Assembly: GCA_040081715.1 (NCBI GenBank)
Contig: JBEBFY010000007.1
Coordinates: 62,001-126,000, forward strand
Direction: 5' to 3'
DNA length: 64,000 nt
DNA from: CANKJK01 sp040081715
Lineage (GTDB): Bacteria > Acidobacteriota > Vicinamibacteria > Vicinamibacterales > UBA2999
In this document: piece after piece, positions 34,598 through 43,412 of the stretch
Position numbering within the stretch: the stretch's first letter is position 1
How the letters are laid out: every line of letters starts with the position of its first letter
Program-made: the position numbers and the translations under genes
Notes under the pieces: model-generated
The model's database searches: none
Told to the model about the DNA's origin: nothing
The model's input: the letters and a program-made list of their open reading frames with translations, nothing else

Positions 34598-34673
34598 CGA
34601 GGCACCGCCTCGCCGCCCGCACGGAGTGCGGGCCAGCAAGCGCTGGTATTAGCGAGGCGTAGCCTCGCTAATA
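34597..34673. repeat. Four back-to-back hairpins between convergent genes
   Basis: Consecutive perfect inverted repeats: GCGAGGC(34597)-ACC-GCCTCGC(34613); GCCCGCAC(34615)-GGA-GTGCGGGC(34626-34633); CCAGC(34633)-AAGC-GCTGG(34646); TATTAGCGAGGC(34647)-GTA-GCCTCGCTAATA(34673). The first and last share the GCGAGGC/GCCTCGC stem. The last overlaps the final codons of the ACT-domain gene. It could work as a two-way terminator or be a REP-like dispersed palindrome cluster. Confidence 0.6.
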
Positions 34674-35321
34674 CTTCCGCTTCTGCTGGCGGACGATGTC
34701 GAACGTGGCGGTGTCGGCGACCGCCATGACCGCCATGACGCCTGCCTGAATCGGGTCGCTGACGACCAGGTCGGCGGCGTCGGGCACGCTGCCGGCCATG
34801 TTGAGGGCGATCACGAAGATCCCCTGGCGCCGCACGTCCTCGACCGCGGCCGTGATCGCGCCGCCCATGATCGACCCCGCCAGCACGATCAGCTTCACGC
34901 GCGGCAGCCGCATGATGGCCCGGACGGCGGCGGCCAGCGCCTGCTCGCCCACGAGCGGAATCGTGTCCACTGAAATGTGCTCGCCCCGGATGTTGTGGCG
35001 GTCAGCTTCGGAAATCGCCCCCAGCGCCACCTGCCCGACCTGGGCGCCGCCGCCCATGATCACGATGCGCTTGCCGTAGATGTTCGTGAGCGACGGCGTG
35101 TCTTCCACATGGGCTACGCCGGACACCGCGGCGAGCTCCTCGAGAATCCGTGGCCGCTCGACGTCCTCGGCGGTCACCTCGAAGTAGATGTTCGAGACAC
35201 CGCCGCTGCTATGGCTGTCCACATGGGAGATATTGGCCGCGTGGTCGGCGAAGACCTTGGCCAGGGCAGAGAGGGTGCCGGGGCGATCCGACGCGGAGAT
35301 GAGCACAGCGAAGGAGGTCAT
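34668..35321 (-). CDS. ACT-domain protein with DUF5612-like C-terminal domain
   Basis: 217 residues. The N-terminal ACT domain (MTSFAVLISASDRPGTLSALAKVFADHAANISHVD, about 1-75) normally binds an amino acid. The C-terminal part (KRIVIMGGGAQVGQVALGAISEADRHNIRGE, then VKLIVLAGSIMGGAITAAVEDVRRQGIFVIALNMAGSVPDAADLVVSDP) has a Gly-rich loop and alternating strands/helices. This ACT plus DUF5612-type arrangement is known mostly from archaea and a few bacteria; function is unassigned, and a regulatory or amino-acid-sensing role is inferred. Starts ATG 35321. Confidence 0.7.
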   Translation of the reverse strand: MTSFAVLISASDRPGTLSALAKVFADHAANISHVDSHSSGGVSNIYFEVTAEDVERPRILEELAAVSGVAHVEDTPSLTNIYGKRIVIMGGGAQVGQVALGAISEADRHNIRGEHISVDTIPLVGEQALAAAVRAIMRLPRVKLIVLAGSIMGGAITAAVEDVRRQGIFVIALNMAGSVPDAADLVVSDPIQAGVMAVMAVADTATFDIVRQQKRKY

Positions 35322-35354
35322 GGGTTGCGGCTATTATCGCCGGACGGGAGGCCG

Positions 35355-36047
35355 ATGATGCGCGCAGGCATGAGGTGGATGGTCGTAGCGTTGTGGGTGG
35401 CCTGGGTGGGCGCGGCCGTGGCCGGGGCCGCGCAGACGCCGGCCAGCCGGACCGAGCCGTTGCCGGACATGAATGCTATTGCGAAAGCCCTTGGCGTCAC
35501 CTGCGGCCACTGCCACGTGCCGCGCGACTTCACGTCCGACGCGAACCCGAAGAAGGTCATTGCCAGGCAGATGCTCGCCATGACGCGGGAGATCAACGCC
35601 CGCGTGGAGGCGGCCACGGGCAAGCCCACCGGCACGTCCGTCGCGGTGCAGTGCGCCACGTGCCACCGCGGGCAGCCGGTCCCGCGCAGCCTCAGCGAGA
35701 CGCTGGTGGCCACGCTCGGCGAGAAGGGTGACACGGCCATGGCTGAACAGTACCGGGGATTGCGCACGCGGTTCTACGGGCGCGACACGTTTGACTTCAG
35801 CGAACAGGAGTTTCTGGCATTGGGTCAGCGGCTGGCGGAGGTCAGGCCCGACGCGGCGCTCGTCCTGCTGGCGGTGCACCTGGAGTTCAACCCCCAGTCC
35901 TCGAATACGTATGTGGTGATGTCGCGCGCGCATGTCCGCAAGCGCGATACCCCTGCGGCGATTGCCGCGTTGAAGAAGGCCATCGAGGTTGAACCCAGTA
36001 ACGGCCTCGCGCAGGGCTATCTGTACCAGCTCGAACCACGGCGGTAG
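35355..36047 (+). CDS. Dihaem cytochrome related to the photosynthetic reaction centre cytochrome c subunit
   Basis: 230 residues from ATG 35355 or 35358 (GGGAGG at 35346-35351). Signal peptide WMVVALWVAWVGAAVAGA. Haem sites CGHCHVPRDF (about 53) and CATCHRGQPVPRSL (about 101) with the following RGQPVP match the CytoC_RC family, which normally has four haems; only two are present. The C-terminal half (NTYVVMSRAHVRKRDTPAAIAALKKAIEVEPSN) looks like a tetratricopeptide repeat. Non-phototrophic Acidobacteriota encode many such proteins; the electron partner is unknown. Confidence 0.8.
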   Translation: MMRAGMRWMVVALWVAWVGAAVAGAAQTPASRTEPLPDMNAIAKALGVTCGHCHVPRDFTSDANPKKVIARQMLAMTREINARVEAATGKPTGTSVAVQCATCHRGQPVPRSLSETLVATLGEKGDTAMAEQYRGLRTRFYGRDTFDFSEQEFLALGQRLAEVRPDAALVLLAVHLEFNPQSSNTYVVMSRAHVRKRDTPAAIAALKKAIEVEPSNGLAQGYLYQLEPRR

Positions 36048-36187
36048 CAGCCCCTGGGGCACGTCCTGCATCGCCGTTCGCCGCGTCCGGGCTACACTGA
36101 ATGACGCCGCTGGCGCCCGCCAGGGTCCTGAACATACGGCACCAGTATCCGGCCGGCGTTGCACCGGCCTCCGGAGATTCCGACACG

Positions 36188-37813
36188 ATGAGCGCGTCCG
36201 TTTCGGCCGCAGGGCTGGACCCTGTCCTGGATGGAGAACTGCCACCCAAGGTTGTCCTGGCCAGCATGGCCGGCGTCATGGCGGCGATGTTGATGGCCGC
36301 ACTGGACGGCACCATTGTCGGGACTGCCATGCCACGGGTGATTGCCGAACTGCAGGGCTTTCAGCATTACGCCGCCGTCACGACGATCTACATGCTGGCC
36401 TCCACCGTGGTCGTGCCCATTGTCGGCAAGCTCTCGGACCTCTACGGCCGCAAGCCGTTCCTGCTGGTCGGCGTGACCATCTTCATCATCGGCAGCATGC
36501 TCTGCGGTGCGGCGACCAGCATGACGTGGCTCGTAGCGGCGCGCGGATTTCAGGGGATCGGCGCCGGCTTCTCTCAGGCGACAGCCTTCACGACGATCGC
36601 CGACCTGTATCCGCCAGCCAGGCGTGGGCGCATCACCGGGGTGATGGGGTCGGTCTTTGGCCTGGCCAGCATTGTCGGGCCGGCGGTGGGCGGACTGCTG
36701 ACCGATGGTCCCGGCTGGCGCTGGTGCTTTTACGTGAACGTGCCGGTGGGCCTGGTGGCCCTGGCAATCCTGTTTTTCTTCTTTCCGAATCTGGTGACAC
36801 CGCGGGCACGCACGCCCAAGGTCGACTGGGTCGGTGCGGCGACGCTGGTGATGGGCGTGGTGCCGTTGCTGCTGGCGCTGTCGTGGGGCGGCCGTGACTA
36901 CGCATGGGGGTCACGCGAAGTCGTGTCGTTGCTCGCCGCCGGCCTGGGTATGACCGCGCTCTTTCTGTTCCTGCAGACACGCACGGACGAGGCGTTGATG
37001 CCCCCGGCGCTCTTCAAGCCCAGGGTGGTGTGGACGTCGGCCGCCGCAGCCACGTTGGTCTCGATCGGGATGTTCGGCACGGTGCTCTTCATCCCGTTGT
37101 TCATACAGGGCGTGGTTGGCCGGTCCGCCACGCAAAGCGGCGCCATCGTGACGCCCATGATGTTTTCCCTCATCGGGGCCAGCATCGTGTCGGGTCAACT
37201 GGTGACGCGCCTTGGCAAGTACAAGATGCTGGCCGTGGCGGGCGTGACGATCACGACCGCGGGCATGGGCCTGCTGGCGTTGATGGACGAGCAGACCGCC
37301 TACAGCACGGTGCTGCGTAATATGGTGGTCATGGGTGTGGGGCTCGGGATGACGATGCCGGTGTTCAATCTGGCAGTGCAGAACGCGGTCGACCCGGCCA
37401 ACGTTGGAGTGATGACGTCGTCCCTGCAGTTCCTGCGGTCGATCGGCGGCTCTCTCGGCGCGGCCATCTTTGGCGCGGTGCTCACGAATCGCTTCAGCCC
37501 TGCTTTCCACACGGCGCTGCCTGCTCAGGTGGCCGCGGGCCTGCCGCCGCAACTGGTCCAGGCGTTTGAGAATCCGCAGGCGATGATGGACCCGCGCATG
37601 GCCGCGCGGATCCAGGCAGCCGGTCCCGACATGGCCGAGCGGATGGTGCCGGTGTTTGGCGCGGTCCGCCACGCGTTGAGCGCGTCGCTCCACGATGTCT
37701 TCGTGTTCGGGGCGCTGCTGGCCGCAGCCGGTCTCGCCTTTGCCCTGTTCATCGTGGACATCCCTCTGCGCAAGACCAATCGCCCGGTGCACGCCCCGGC
37801 GGAGGTCCTCTAG
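36188..37813 (+). CDS. MFS drug-resistance transporter, DHA2 (EmrB/QacA) type
   Basis: 541 residues from ATG 36188; an alternative ATG at 36101 would add 29 residues, and neither start has a strong Shine-Dalgarno. About 14 membrane helices. Diagnostic motifs: AALDGTIVGTAMPRVIAEL (DHA2 motif D), GKLSDLYGRKPFLLVG (MFS motif A), and RGFQGIGAGFSQATAFTTIADLYPPARRGRITG. A proton-driven efflux pump; substrate unknown. The stop is three bases before aceK, but the two functions look unrelated. Confidence 0.88.
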   Translation: MSASVSAAGLDPVLDGELPPKVVLASMAGVMAAMLMAALDGTIVGTAMPRVIAELQGFQHYAAVTTIYMLASTVVVPIVGKLSDLYGRKPFLLVGVTIFIIGSMLCGAATSMTWLVAARGFQGIGAGFSQATAFTTIADLYPPARRGRITGVMGSVFGLASIVGPAVGGLLTDGPGWRWCFYVNVPVGLVALAILFFFFPNLVTPRARTPKVDWVGAATLVMGVVPLLLALSWGGRDYAWGSREVVSLLAAGLGMTALFLFLQTRTDEALMPPALFKPRVVWTSAAAATLVSIGMFGTVLFIPLFIQGVVGRSATQSGAIVTPMMFSLIGASIVSGQLVTRLGKYKMLAVAGVTITTAGMGLLALMDEQTAYSTVLRNMVVMGVGLGMTMPVFNLAVQNAVDPANVGVMTSSLQFLRSIGGSLGAAIFGAVLTNRFSPAFHTALPAQVAAGLPPQLVQAFENPQAMMDPRMAARIQAAGPDMAERMVPVFGAVRHALSASLHDVFVFGALLAAAGLAFALFIVDIPLRKTNRPVHAPAEVL

Positions 37814-37816
37814 GAG

Positions 37817-39565
37817 ATGCCCGCGCCGGTGCCGGACGGCACGGCGCGCCTTGGCGACGCCGGTGCGCGACTCATCTTCGATGGGTTCGATACGGGCCGC
37901 CATGCCTTCAAGACGCTGACGGAACGCGCCCGCGAGCGCTTCGAACGCCGGGAGTGGCTGCAGATCCAGCAGGATTCCGTCGCCCGCCTCGCCCTCTACG
38001 AGCAGTTCGTGTCGCGCACAGTGGTGGCCCTCGCGGCGCTGCTGGGGCCACCGGAGTCGGCGCGGGGCGTCTGGACCGGTGTGCGCGCGGCCTTCCTGCG
38101 CCTCGTACAGGGCCGAGGAGACGCCGAACTCGCCTTCACGTTCTTCAGTTCGACCGCACGGCGGTTGTTCGGGACCGTCGGCGTGAACCCGGAACTGGAG
38201 TTTCTGCACGCGGTCCCCGGGCCGGTGCCCACCGAGAGCGTCACCCGCCGGATTGCGTGGCGGGGGTCACTGGCGGCGCTCGTCGGCGACGTGCTCGACA
38301 CCGGGGGATTCACCATCGCCTGGGACGACCGTGACCGCGACTGCCGGCTGGCAGCGGAACAGATTGCGGCGACGGTGGACCCGACGACGATTCAGGGCGC
38401 GGAGATGGTGGACGCCGTGTTCTTCAGGAACAAGGGCGCCTACCTGGTCGGGCGCTTGTTGCTCGCCGGGGGCACCCGCACGCCGCTCGTGCTGGCGCTG
38501 CTCAACGAGGAAGGGCAGGGCGGCGTGGCCGTCGACGCCGTCCTGCTGACGGAGGACGACGTCAGCGTCGTCTTCAGCTATACACGGTCGTATTTCTCGG
38601 TGGCCGCCGAATCCCCCCGCGCGCTGGTCGGGTTCCTGCGGGAGGTCCTGCCGCATAAGCCCGTCGCGGACCTCTACATCGCCATCGGTCATCACAAGCG
38701 CGCCAAGACCGAGATCTACCGGGCCCTGCTGCAGTTACAGCGCGTCACGTCAGAGGCCTTCGACTTCGTGCCTGGCGCCCACGGGATGGTGATGATCGTC
38801 TTCGCGATGCCGTCGGCCGAGCAGGTGTTCAAGGTGCTCAGGGACCACTTCGCGTACCCGAAGTCGATCACCCGCGAGCAGGTCATGGGGAAGTATCAGC
38901 TCGTGTTCGAGCACGACCGTGCGGGCCGGCTGGTGGACGCCCAGGAATTCCGTTTTCTGGAGTTCGAACGGCGCCGGTTCTCGGATCGGCTGCTGGCCGA
39001 ACTGGAGGCGGGGGCGCGGGAGTCGGTGGACGTGCGGCGTGATACCGTCGTGGTACGCCACGTCTATACCGAGCGCCGGGTGACGCCGCTCGACGTGTTC
39101 CTGCGGACGGCTCCGATGGACGACGCCGTGCGGGCGGTGCTGGACTATGGCGCGGCGGTGAAGGATCTGGCGGCGACCAACATCTTTCCGGGCGACCTGC
39201 TGCTCAAGAACTTCGGCGTCACGCGCCACGGCCGGGTGGTGTTCTACGACTACGATGAGATTGCGTTGCTGACGAGTTGCACGTTCCGGCGCCTGCCGGA
39301 CGCGCGGGACGACATCGAGGAACTGTCGGACCAACCGTGGTTTTCCGTCACGGACGGCGACGTGTTCCCGCAGGAGTTCGGCGCGTTTCTCGGCCTGACT
39401 GGGCCGATCCGCGAGGCATTCCTGGCGGTGCATGGCGATCTGCTGGATGTGGACTTCTGGCACGCGCGCCAGGCGGCGATCCGCGCCGGCGTCGTGATTG
39501 ACCTGTTTCCCTATGGTGCTGATCAACGTCTGCGGGCCGTCACTCGCCCGCGGACCCTTTCCTGA
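37817..39565 (+). CDS. aceK: Isocitrate dehydrogenase kinase/phosphatase
   Basis: 582 residues, the length of AceK, a bifunctional enzyme that phosphorylates and inactivates, or dephosphorylates and reactivates, isocitrate dehydrogenase and so controls the TCA/glyoxylate branch point. Recognisable segments: VVAALAALLGPPESARGVW near the N-terminus, LFTSTARRLFGTVGVNP-like FFSSTARRLFGTVGVNP, and the kinase-like core DLAATNIFPGDLLLKNFGVTRHGRVVFYDYDEIALLTSCTFRRLP. Placed 17 bases upstream of its substrate gene icd, rather than behind aceB-aceA; no glyoxylate genes are in the window. Confidence 0.93.
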   Translation: MPAPVPDGTARLGDAGARLIFDGFDTGRHAFKTLTERARERFERREWLQIQQDSVARLALYEQFVSRTVVALAALLGPPESARGVWTGVRAAFLRLVQGRGDAELAFTFFSSTARRLFGTVGVNPELEFLHAVPGPVPTESVTRRIAWRGSLAALVGDVLDTGGFTIAWDDRDRDCRLAAEQIAATVDPTTIQGAEMVDAVFFRNKGAYLVGRLLLAGGTRTPLVLALLNEEGQGGVAVDAVLLTEDDVSVVFSYTRSYFSVAAESPRALVGFLREVLPHKPVADLYIAIGHHKRAKTEIYRALLQLQRVTSEAFDFVPGAHGMVMIVFAMPSAEQVFKVLRDHFAYPKSITREQVMGKYQLVFEHDRAGRLVDAQEFRFLEFERRRFSDRLLAELEAGARESVDVRRDTVVVRHVYTERRVTPLDVFLRTAPMDDAVRAVLDYGAAVKDLAATNIFPGDLLLKNFGVTRHGRVVFYDYDEIALLTSCTFRRLPDARDDIEELSDQPWFSVTDGDVFPQEFGAFLGLTGPIREAFLAVHGDLLDVDFWHARQAAIRAGVVIDLFPYGADQRLRAVTRPRTLS

Positions 39566-39582
39566 CGAGGCTCACCGTTATC

Positions 39583-40869
39583 ATGCCTGAGAACGTTTCC
39601 GCGCAGCCCATCACCTTGACGCACGGCGTCCTGACCGTGCCGGATTACCCCGTGATCCCGTTCATCGAGGGAGACGGCACCGGGCCGGACATCTGGCGAG
39701 CCAGCGTACGGGTCTTCGACGCGGCCATTGCGAAGGCGTACGGGGGTGCGCGGAAGGTCGAGTGGCGCGAGGTGCTGGCCGGGCAGAAGGCCTACGACCT
39801 GGAGCAGAGCTGGCTGCCGCAGGCCACGATCGATGCGTTCCGCCAGTATCTGGTCGGCATCAAGGGGCCGCTGACCACGCCCGTCGGGGGCGGCATGCGG
39901 TCGCTCAACGTGGCGATGCGCCAGCTTCTGGACCTGTACGTGTGCCTGCGTCCCGTGCGCTGGTTCAAGGGCGTGCCCTCGCCGGTCAAGACTCCCGAGA
40001 AGATCGACGTCGTGATTTTCCGTGAAAACACCGAGGACATCTACGCCGGCATCGAGTGGGAGGCGGGATCCGAGGGCGTGAAGAAGCTGCTGGCATTCCT
40101 GAAGCAGGAGTTCCCGCAGATGCACCAACGCGTACGGTTCCCTGAGACGAGCGGCGTTGGCCTCAAGCCCGTGTCGCGCGAGGGCAGCGAGCGGCTGATC
40201 CGGTCCGCCATCCGCTACGCGATCGCGGAAAAGCGGAAGAGCGTGACGATTGTCCACAAGGGCAACATCATGAAGTTCACCGAGGGAGCCTTCCGGAACT
40301 GGGGCTATGCGCTGGCCGTGCGCGAGTTCGGCGACCAGACCTACACCTGGGACCAGTGGGAGGCGACCAAGGCGGCGAAGGGTGAGGCGGCGGCCAATGC
40401 CGAGCAGAAAGCGGCACTGGCCGCGGGCAAGGTGCTCATCAAGGACGCCATCGCGGACATCGCTCTGCAGCAGCTCCTGACCAGGCCGGACGAGTTCGAC
40501 GTCGTGGCCACGCTGAACCTGAATGGCGATTACATGTCGGACGCCGTGGCTGCGCAGGTCGGCGGCATCGGCATCGCCCCCGGCGGCAACATCAACTACG
40601 AAACGGGCCATGCCGTCTTCGAGGCGACGCACGGCACGGCGCCGAAGTACGCCAACCTCGACAAGGTGAACCCGTGCTCGGTCATCCTCTCTGGCGAGAT
40701 GATGTTCCGCTACATGGGGTGGACCGAAGCGGCCGACCTGATCATCGCTGGTATCGACGGCGCGGTGGCCGCCGGGACGGTGACGTATGATTTCGCCCGG
40801 CTGATGCAGGGCGCCACGGAAGTGTCGACGTCGGAGTTCGGAAACCGCATCATCGCCCACATGGGTTGA
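39583..40869 (+). CDS. icd: NADP-dependent isocitrate dehydrogenase
   Basis: 428 residues, typical of the prokaryotic homodimeric enzyme that converts isocitrate to 2-oxoglutarate. IPFIEGDGTGPDIW near the start, the phosphorylation-loop-like GGGMRSLNVAMRQ (about residues 102-114, the Ser in RSLN is the AceK target in E. coli Ser113), FRENTEDIYAGIEW, IVHKGNIMKFTEGAF, GIAPGGNINYE and ATHGTAPKYA are all present. Co-transcribed with aceK. 2-oxoglutarate is also the signal read by PII, encoded at 55854. Confidence 0.95.
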   Translation: MPENVSAQPITLTHGVLTVPDYPVIPFIEGDGTGPDIWRASVRVFDAAIAKAYGGARKVEWREVLAGQKAYDLEQSWLPQATIDAFRQYLVGIKGPLTTPVGGGMRSLNVAMRQLLDLYVCLRPVRWFKGVPSPVKTPEKIDVVIFRENTEDIYAGIEWEAGSEGVKKLLAFLKQEFPQMHQRVRFPETSGVGLKPVSREGSERLIRSAIRYAIAEKRKSVTIVHKGNIMKFTEGAFRNWGYALAVREFGDQTYTWDQWEATKAAKGEAAANAEQKAALAAGKVLIKDAIADIALQQLLTRPDEFDVVATLNLNGDYMSDAVAAQVGGIGIAPGGNINYETGHAVFEATHGTAPKYANLDKVNPCSVILSGEMMFRYMGWTEAADLIIAGIDGAVAAGTVTYDFARLMQGATEVSTSEFGNRIIAHMG

Positions 40870-40891
40870 GTGAGAGAGTAGAGGAGCAGAC

Positions 40892-41413
40892 ATGAGGAAC
40901 TGGACATTGGCGGCAGCGCTGGGGGTGATGGTGGCCCTGTCGGCGGGTGTGATGGCGCAGCAGAAGAAGGCGACGCTCACGGCCCTGGACTACGCGGAGA
41001 TCAACCAGCTCTACATCCGCTACAACTACGGCATCGATACCCACGGCGACAACGGCATGATGTGGGCCGGCTCCTTCACCAAGGACGGGGTGTTCGACCT
41101 CGGGGGCGGGAAGAGGTTTGTGGGCCGTGAGGCCCTGCTGGGCTTCGCGCACGGGGTTGGGAAGTCGAACAACACCGCTCCGCATCACTTTGCCACCAAT
41201 ATCCGGATCGAGCCGTCACCGGAAGGGGCGGTCGGGAGTGCCTACTTCTTCAATGTGCCCACGCCGGAACCGGGCAAGCCTGCAGGCATTACCCAGACCG
41301 GCACCTATGAGGACGTCATCGTGAAGACGCCGGAGGGCTGGCGCTTCAAGGAGCGCAAGTTCCACACGAACGCGTTGCCGCCATCGATGATCGGCCAGGT
41401 CAGCGCTCGTTAG
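40892..41413 (+). CDS. Secreted SnoaL/NTF2-like protein
   Basis: 173 residues, with AGAGGAG just upstream. Signal peptide NWTLAAALGVMVALSAGVMAQ; then LDYAEINQLYIRYNYGIDTHGDNGMMWAGSFTKDGVFD, the opening helix-strand pattern of SnoaL_4/NTF2-like domains, and GREALLGFAHGVGKSNNTAPHHFATNIRIE. These cone-shaped proteins act as isomerases, dehydratases or ligand binders; nothing here fixes a substrate. It follows icd by 22 bases and could be read from the same transcript. Confidence 0.75.
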   Translation: MRNWTLAAALGVMVALSAGVMAQQKKATLTALDYAEINQLYIRYNYGIDTHGDNGMMWAGSFTKDGVFDLGGGKRFVGREALLGFAHGVGKSNNTAPHHFATNIRIEPSPEGAVGSAYFFNVPTPEPGKPAGITQTGTYEDVIVKTPEGWRFKERKFHTNALPPSMIGQVSAR

Positions 41414-41476
41414 TCCTTCACCTCACCGGGGCGCCGCAGGCGCGACTGCCCCAGACTCATGGAACGGGAGCTGAGC

Positions 41477-41944
41477 ATGACGAATCGAATGTATGGATGG
41501 TTGGGCCTGGCGCTGCTGGCGTCGGCCTGTGGTGGTGGCGCGACGCCGGAACCGGTGGCGGCTCCGGCTGCAGCGCCGGCTGCCGCGGCGGCGGCGAAGC
41601 GGGTCTTCTTCGTGGAGCCGGCCGACGGCGCCAGCGTGAAGAGTCCCGTGCACTTCGTGTTCGGTGTCGACGGCTTTACGATCTCGCCGGTGCCGGAGGG
41701 CACGGTGGAGCATGCTCGTGACGGCATGGGCCACCATCACCTGGGCGTCGACACCAACTGCCTGCCAGAGGGGGCACCGATTCCGAAGGGCACGCCGGGC
41801 TGGATCCATTTCGGGAAGGGCGACACCACCATCGACATGCAACTGACCCCGGGGCCGCACACCTTCGCGCTGCAGACGGGCAATGACCTGCACGAGCCGG
41901 TGGCCGGCCTCTGCCAGGTACTGACGATCACGGTCGAACCGTAG
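41477..41944 (+). CDS. DUF4399 lipoprotein
   Basis: 155 residues from ATG 41477 (GGGAG at 41466-41470). LALLASAC is a lipobox, so the mature protein should be lipid-anchored at Cys about 18, followed by a Pro/Ala-rich linker and a DUF4399 domain: FFVEPADGASVKSPVHFVFGVDG, GHHHLGVDTNCLP, IPKGTPGWIHFGKGDTTIDMQL. The conserved His cluster (HHH) suggests metal binding; function is unknown. A hairpin terminator follows. Confidence 0.82.
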   Translation: MTNRMYGWLGLALLASACGGGATPEPVAAPAAAPAAAAAAKRVFFVEPADGASVKSPVHFVFGVDGFTISPVPEGTVEHARDGMGHHHLGVDTNCLPEGAPIPKGTPGWIHFGKGDTTIDMQLTPGPHTFALQTGNDLHEPVAGLCQVLTITVEP

Positions 41945-41980
41945 TCGTCCCTTCTACCTCACGCCTTCGACGAACGATAG

Positions 41981-42013
41981 AAGGGCGGCACCCCCCTCAG
42001 GGATGCCGCCCTT
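41981..42013. terminator. Rho-independent terminator between convergent genes
   Basis: Perfect 10-bp arms AAGGGCGGCA (41981-41990) and TGCCGCCCTT (42004-42013) around a 13-base loop, followed by GCTGTTTT. Ends the icd/DUF4399 side and faces ammonium transporter 2. Confidence 0.75.
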
Positions 42014-42043
42014 GCTGTTTTCGGCCCGAGCGTGTTCGCGAGG

Positions 42044-43261
42044 TCAGACGCCGTCGCTGTGGATGTAGGCCTCTTCTCCGTGCTGGCTGAGGTCCATGCC
42101 GATGGCTTCCTCGTCCTGGCTCGCCCGGAGCGGCGTCACCAGTCCGATGAGCTTGAGGAGTACCGCGCTTGCCACGCCGCTGTAGAGGATGGCTGCGCCC
42201 ACGGCGGCCGCCTGGATTGCGAGCTGTCCGGGATTGCCGAACAGCGCGCCGTCGGCGACGCCGTTGATGGCCTTCTGCGCAAATACGCCGGTGAGGAGGG
42301 CGCCAACCGTACCGCCGAATCCGTGCGCCGCCACCACGTCCAGTGAATCATCCAGGAACGTCTTGGCGCGCCACAGCAGGGCAAAGTAGCTCGGCACGGC
42401 GGCGATGGCGCCGAGGGCGATGGCACTCATCGGGCCAACGAAACCCGCCGCTGGCGTGATGGCGACCAGACCCACGACGATAGCCGTGGCGGCTCCGACG
42501 GCCGTCGGCTTCTTGCCGCGCATGGCATCCAGCAGCGTCCAGGCGACGAGGGTACCCATCGGGGCGAGGAACGTCGTCGTGAAGGCCAGGCCCGCGATGG
42601 CGTTGGCTCCCAGTGCGCTTCCGGCGTTGAAGCCGAACCACCCGAAGTAGAGCAGGCCCGCGCCCAGCAGCGTGAAGGGGACATTGTGGGGCAGCATCGC
42701 CGCCTTGCCGTAGTCACGCCGGGGGCCCACGATCAGGACCGCGACCAGCGCGGCGACGGCGGCATTGATGTGCACGACCGTGCCGCCGGCGAAGTCGAGC
42801 GCGCCCATCTTGAAGAGCCAGCCGCCGCCCCAGACCCAGTGGGCAACTGGGGCGTAGACCACCAGCGACCAGAGCGTGATGAACGCCAGGTACGCGGGGA
42901 AGCGCATGCGCTCGACGATAGCGCCGGAGATGAGCGCCGCCGTGATGATGGCGAAGGTGCCTTGATAGGCCATGAAGAGGTAGTGGGGAATCGTGCCCTG
43001 CGCCTCGAGCCCCACGCCCTTGAGGGCGAAGCGGGAGAGATCGCCCAGCCAGTCGTTGCCAGTGGCAAACGCCAGGGAGTAGCCGGCCACGGCCCAGGCC
43101 ACGCCGACAAAGCCGATGGCGGCGAAGCTCATCATCATCGTGTTGAGCGCGTTCTTGGCCCGGACCAGGCCGCCGTAGAAGAAGGCGAGCGCGGGCGTCA
43201 TCAGGAGAACCAGGGCCGTGGAGACCAGCATCCAGGCTGTGTCGGCGGCGTTGAGTGTCAT
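42044..43261 (-). CDS. Ammonium transporter 2
   Basis: 405 residues from ATG 43261 (MTLNAADTAWMLVSTALVLLMTPALAFFYGGLVRAKNALN). No signal peptide, unlike ammonium transporter 1. Pore histidines lie in DFAGGTVVHINAAV and VVAAHGFGGTVGALLTGVF; AHWVWGGGWL is conserved. The C-terminal tail (DEEAIGMDLSQHGEEAY) is the PII-contacting region in Amt proteins. Downstream of the porin gene on the same strand with a hairpin between, so it is probably expressed with the porin from the sigma-54 candidate at 44676. Confidence 0.92.
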   Translation of the reverse strand: MTLNAADTAWMLVSTALVLLMTPALAFFYGGLVRAKNALNTMMMSFAAIGFVGVAWAVAGYSLAFATGNDWLGDLSRFALKGVGLEAQGTIPHYLFMAYQGTFAIITAALISGAIVERMRFPAYLAFITLWSLVVYAPVAHWVWGGGWLFKMGALDFAGGTVVHINAAVAALVAVLIVGPRRDYGKAAMLPHNVPFTLLGAGLLYFGWFGFNAGSALGANAIAGLAFTTTFLAPMGTLVAWTLLDAMRGKKPTAVGAATAIVVGLVAITPAAGFVGPMSAIALGAIAAVPSYFALLWRAKTFLDDSLDVVAAHGFGGTVGALLTGVFAQKAINGVADGALFGNPGQLAIQAAAVGAAILYSGVASAVLLKLIGLVTPLRASQDEEAIGMDLSQHGEEAYIHSDGV

Positions 43262-43365
43262 CGTGGACCTCACTTAGTAGTGTTTAGGAACGTGCCGGTG
43301 TGGCCGGCGAGAGTGTAGACCGTGCGCCGCGGCTTCTACAAGGATGGCCGCAGTACAGAAATGCA

Positions 43366-43389
43366 GGCGCCGGCCACATGGCCGGCGCC
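43366..43389 (-). terminator. Strong hairpin between porin and ammonium transporter 2 genes
   Basis: GGCGCCGGCCA (43366-43376) and TGGCCGGCGCC (43379-43389) form a perfect 11-bp stem with a two-base loop, just after the porin stop. It may attenuate read-through, or stabilise the abundant porin mRNA. Confidence 0.6.
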
Positions 43390-43412
43390 CGCGAACCTGA
43401 ACGCCTGCGGTA

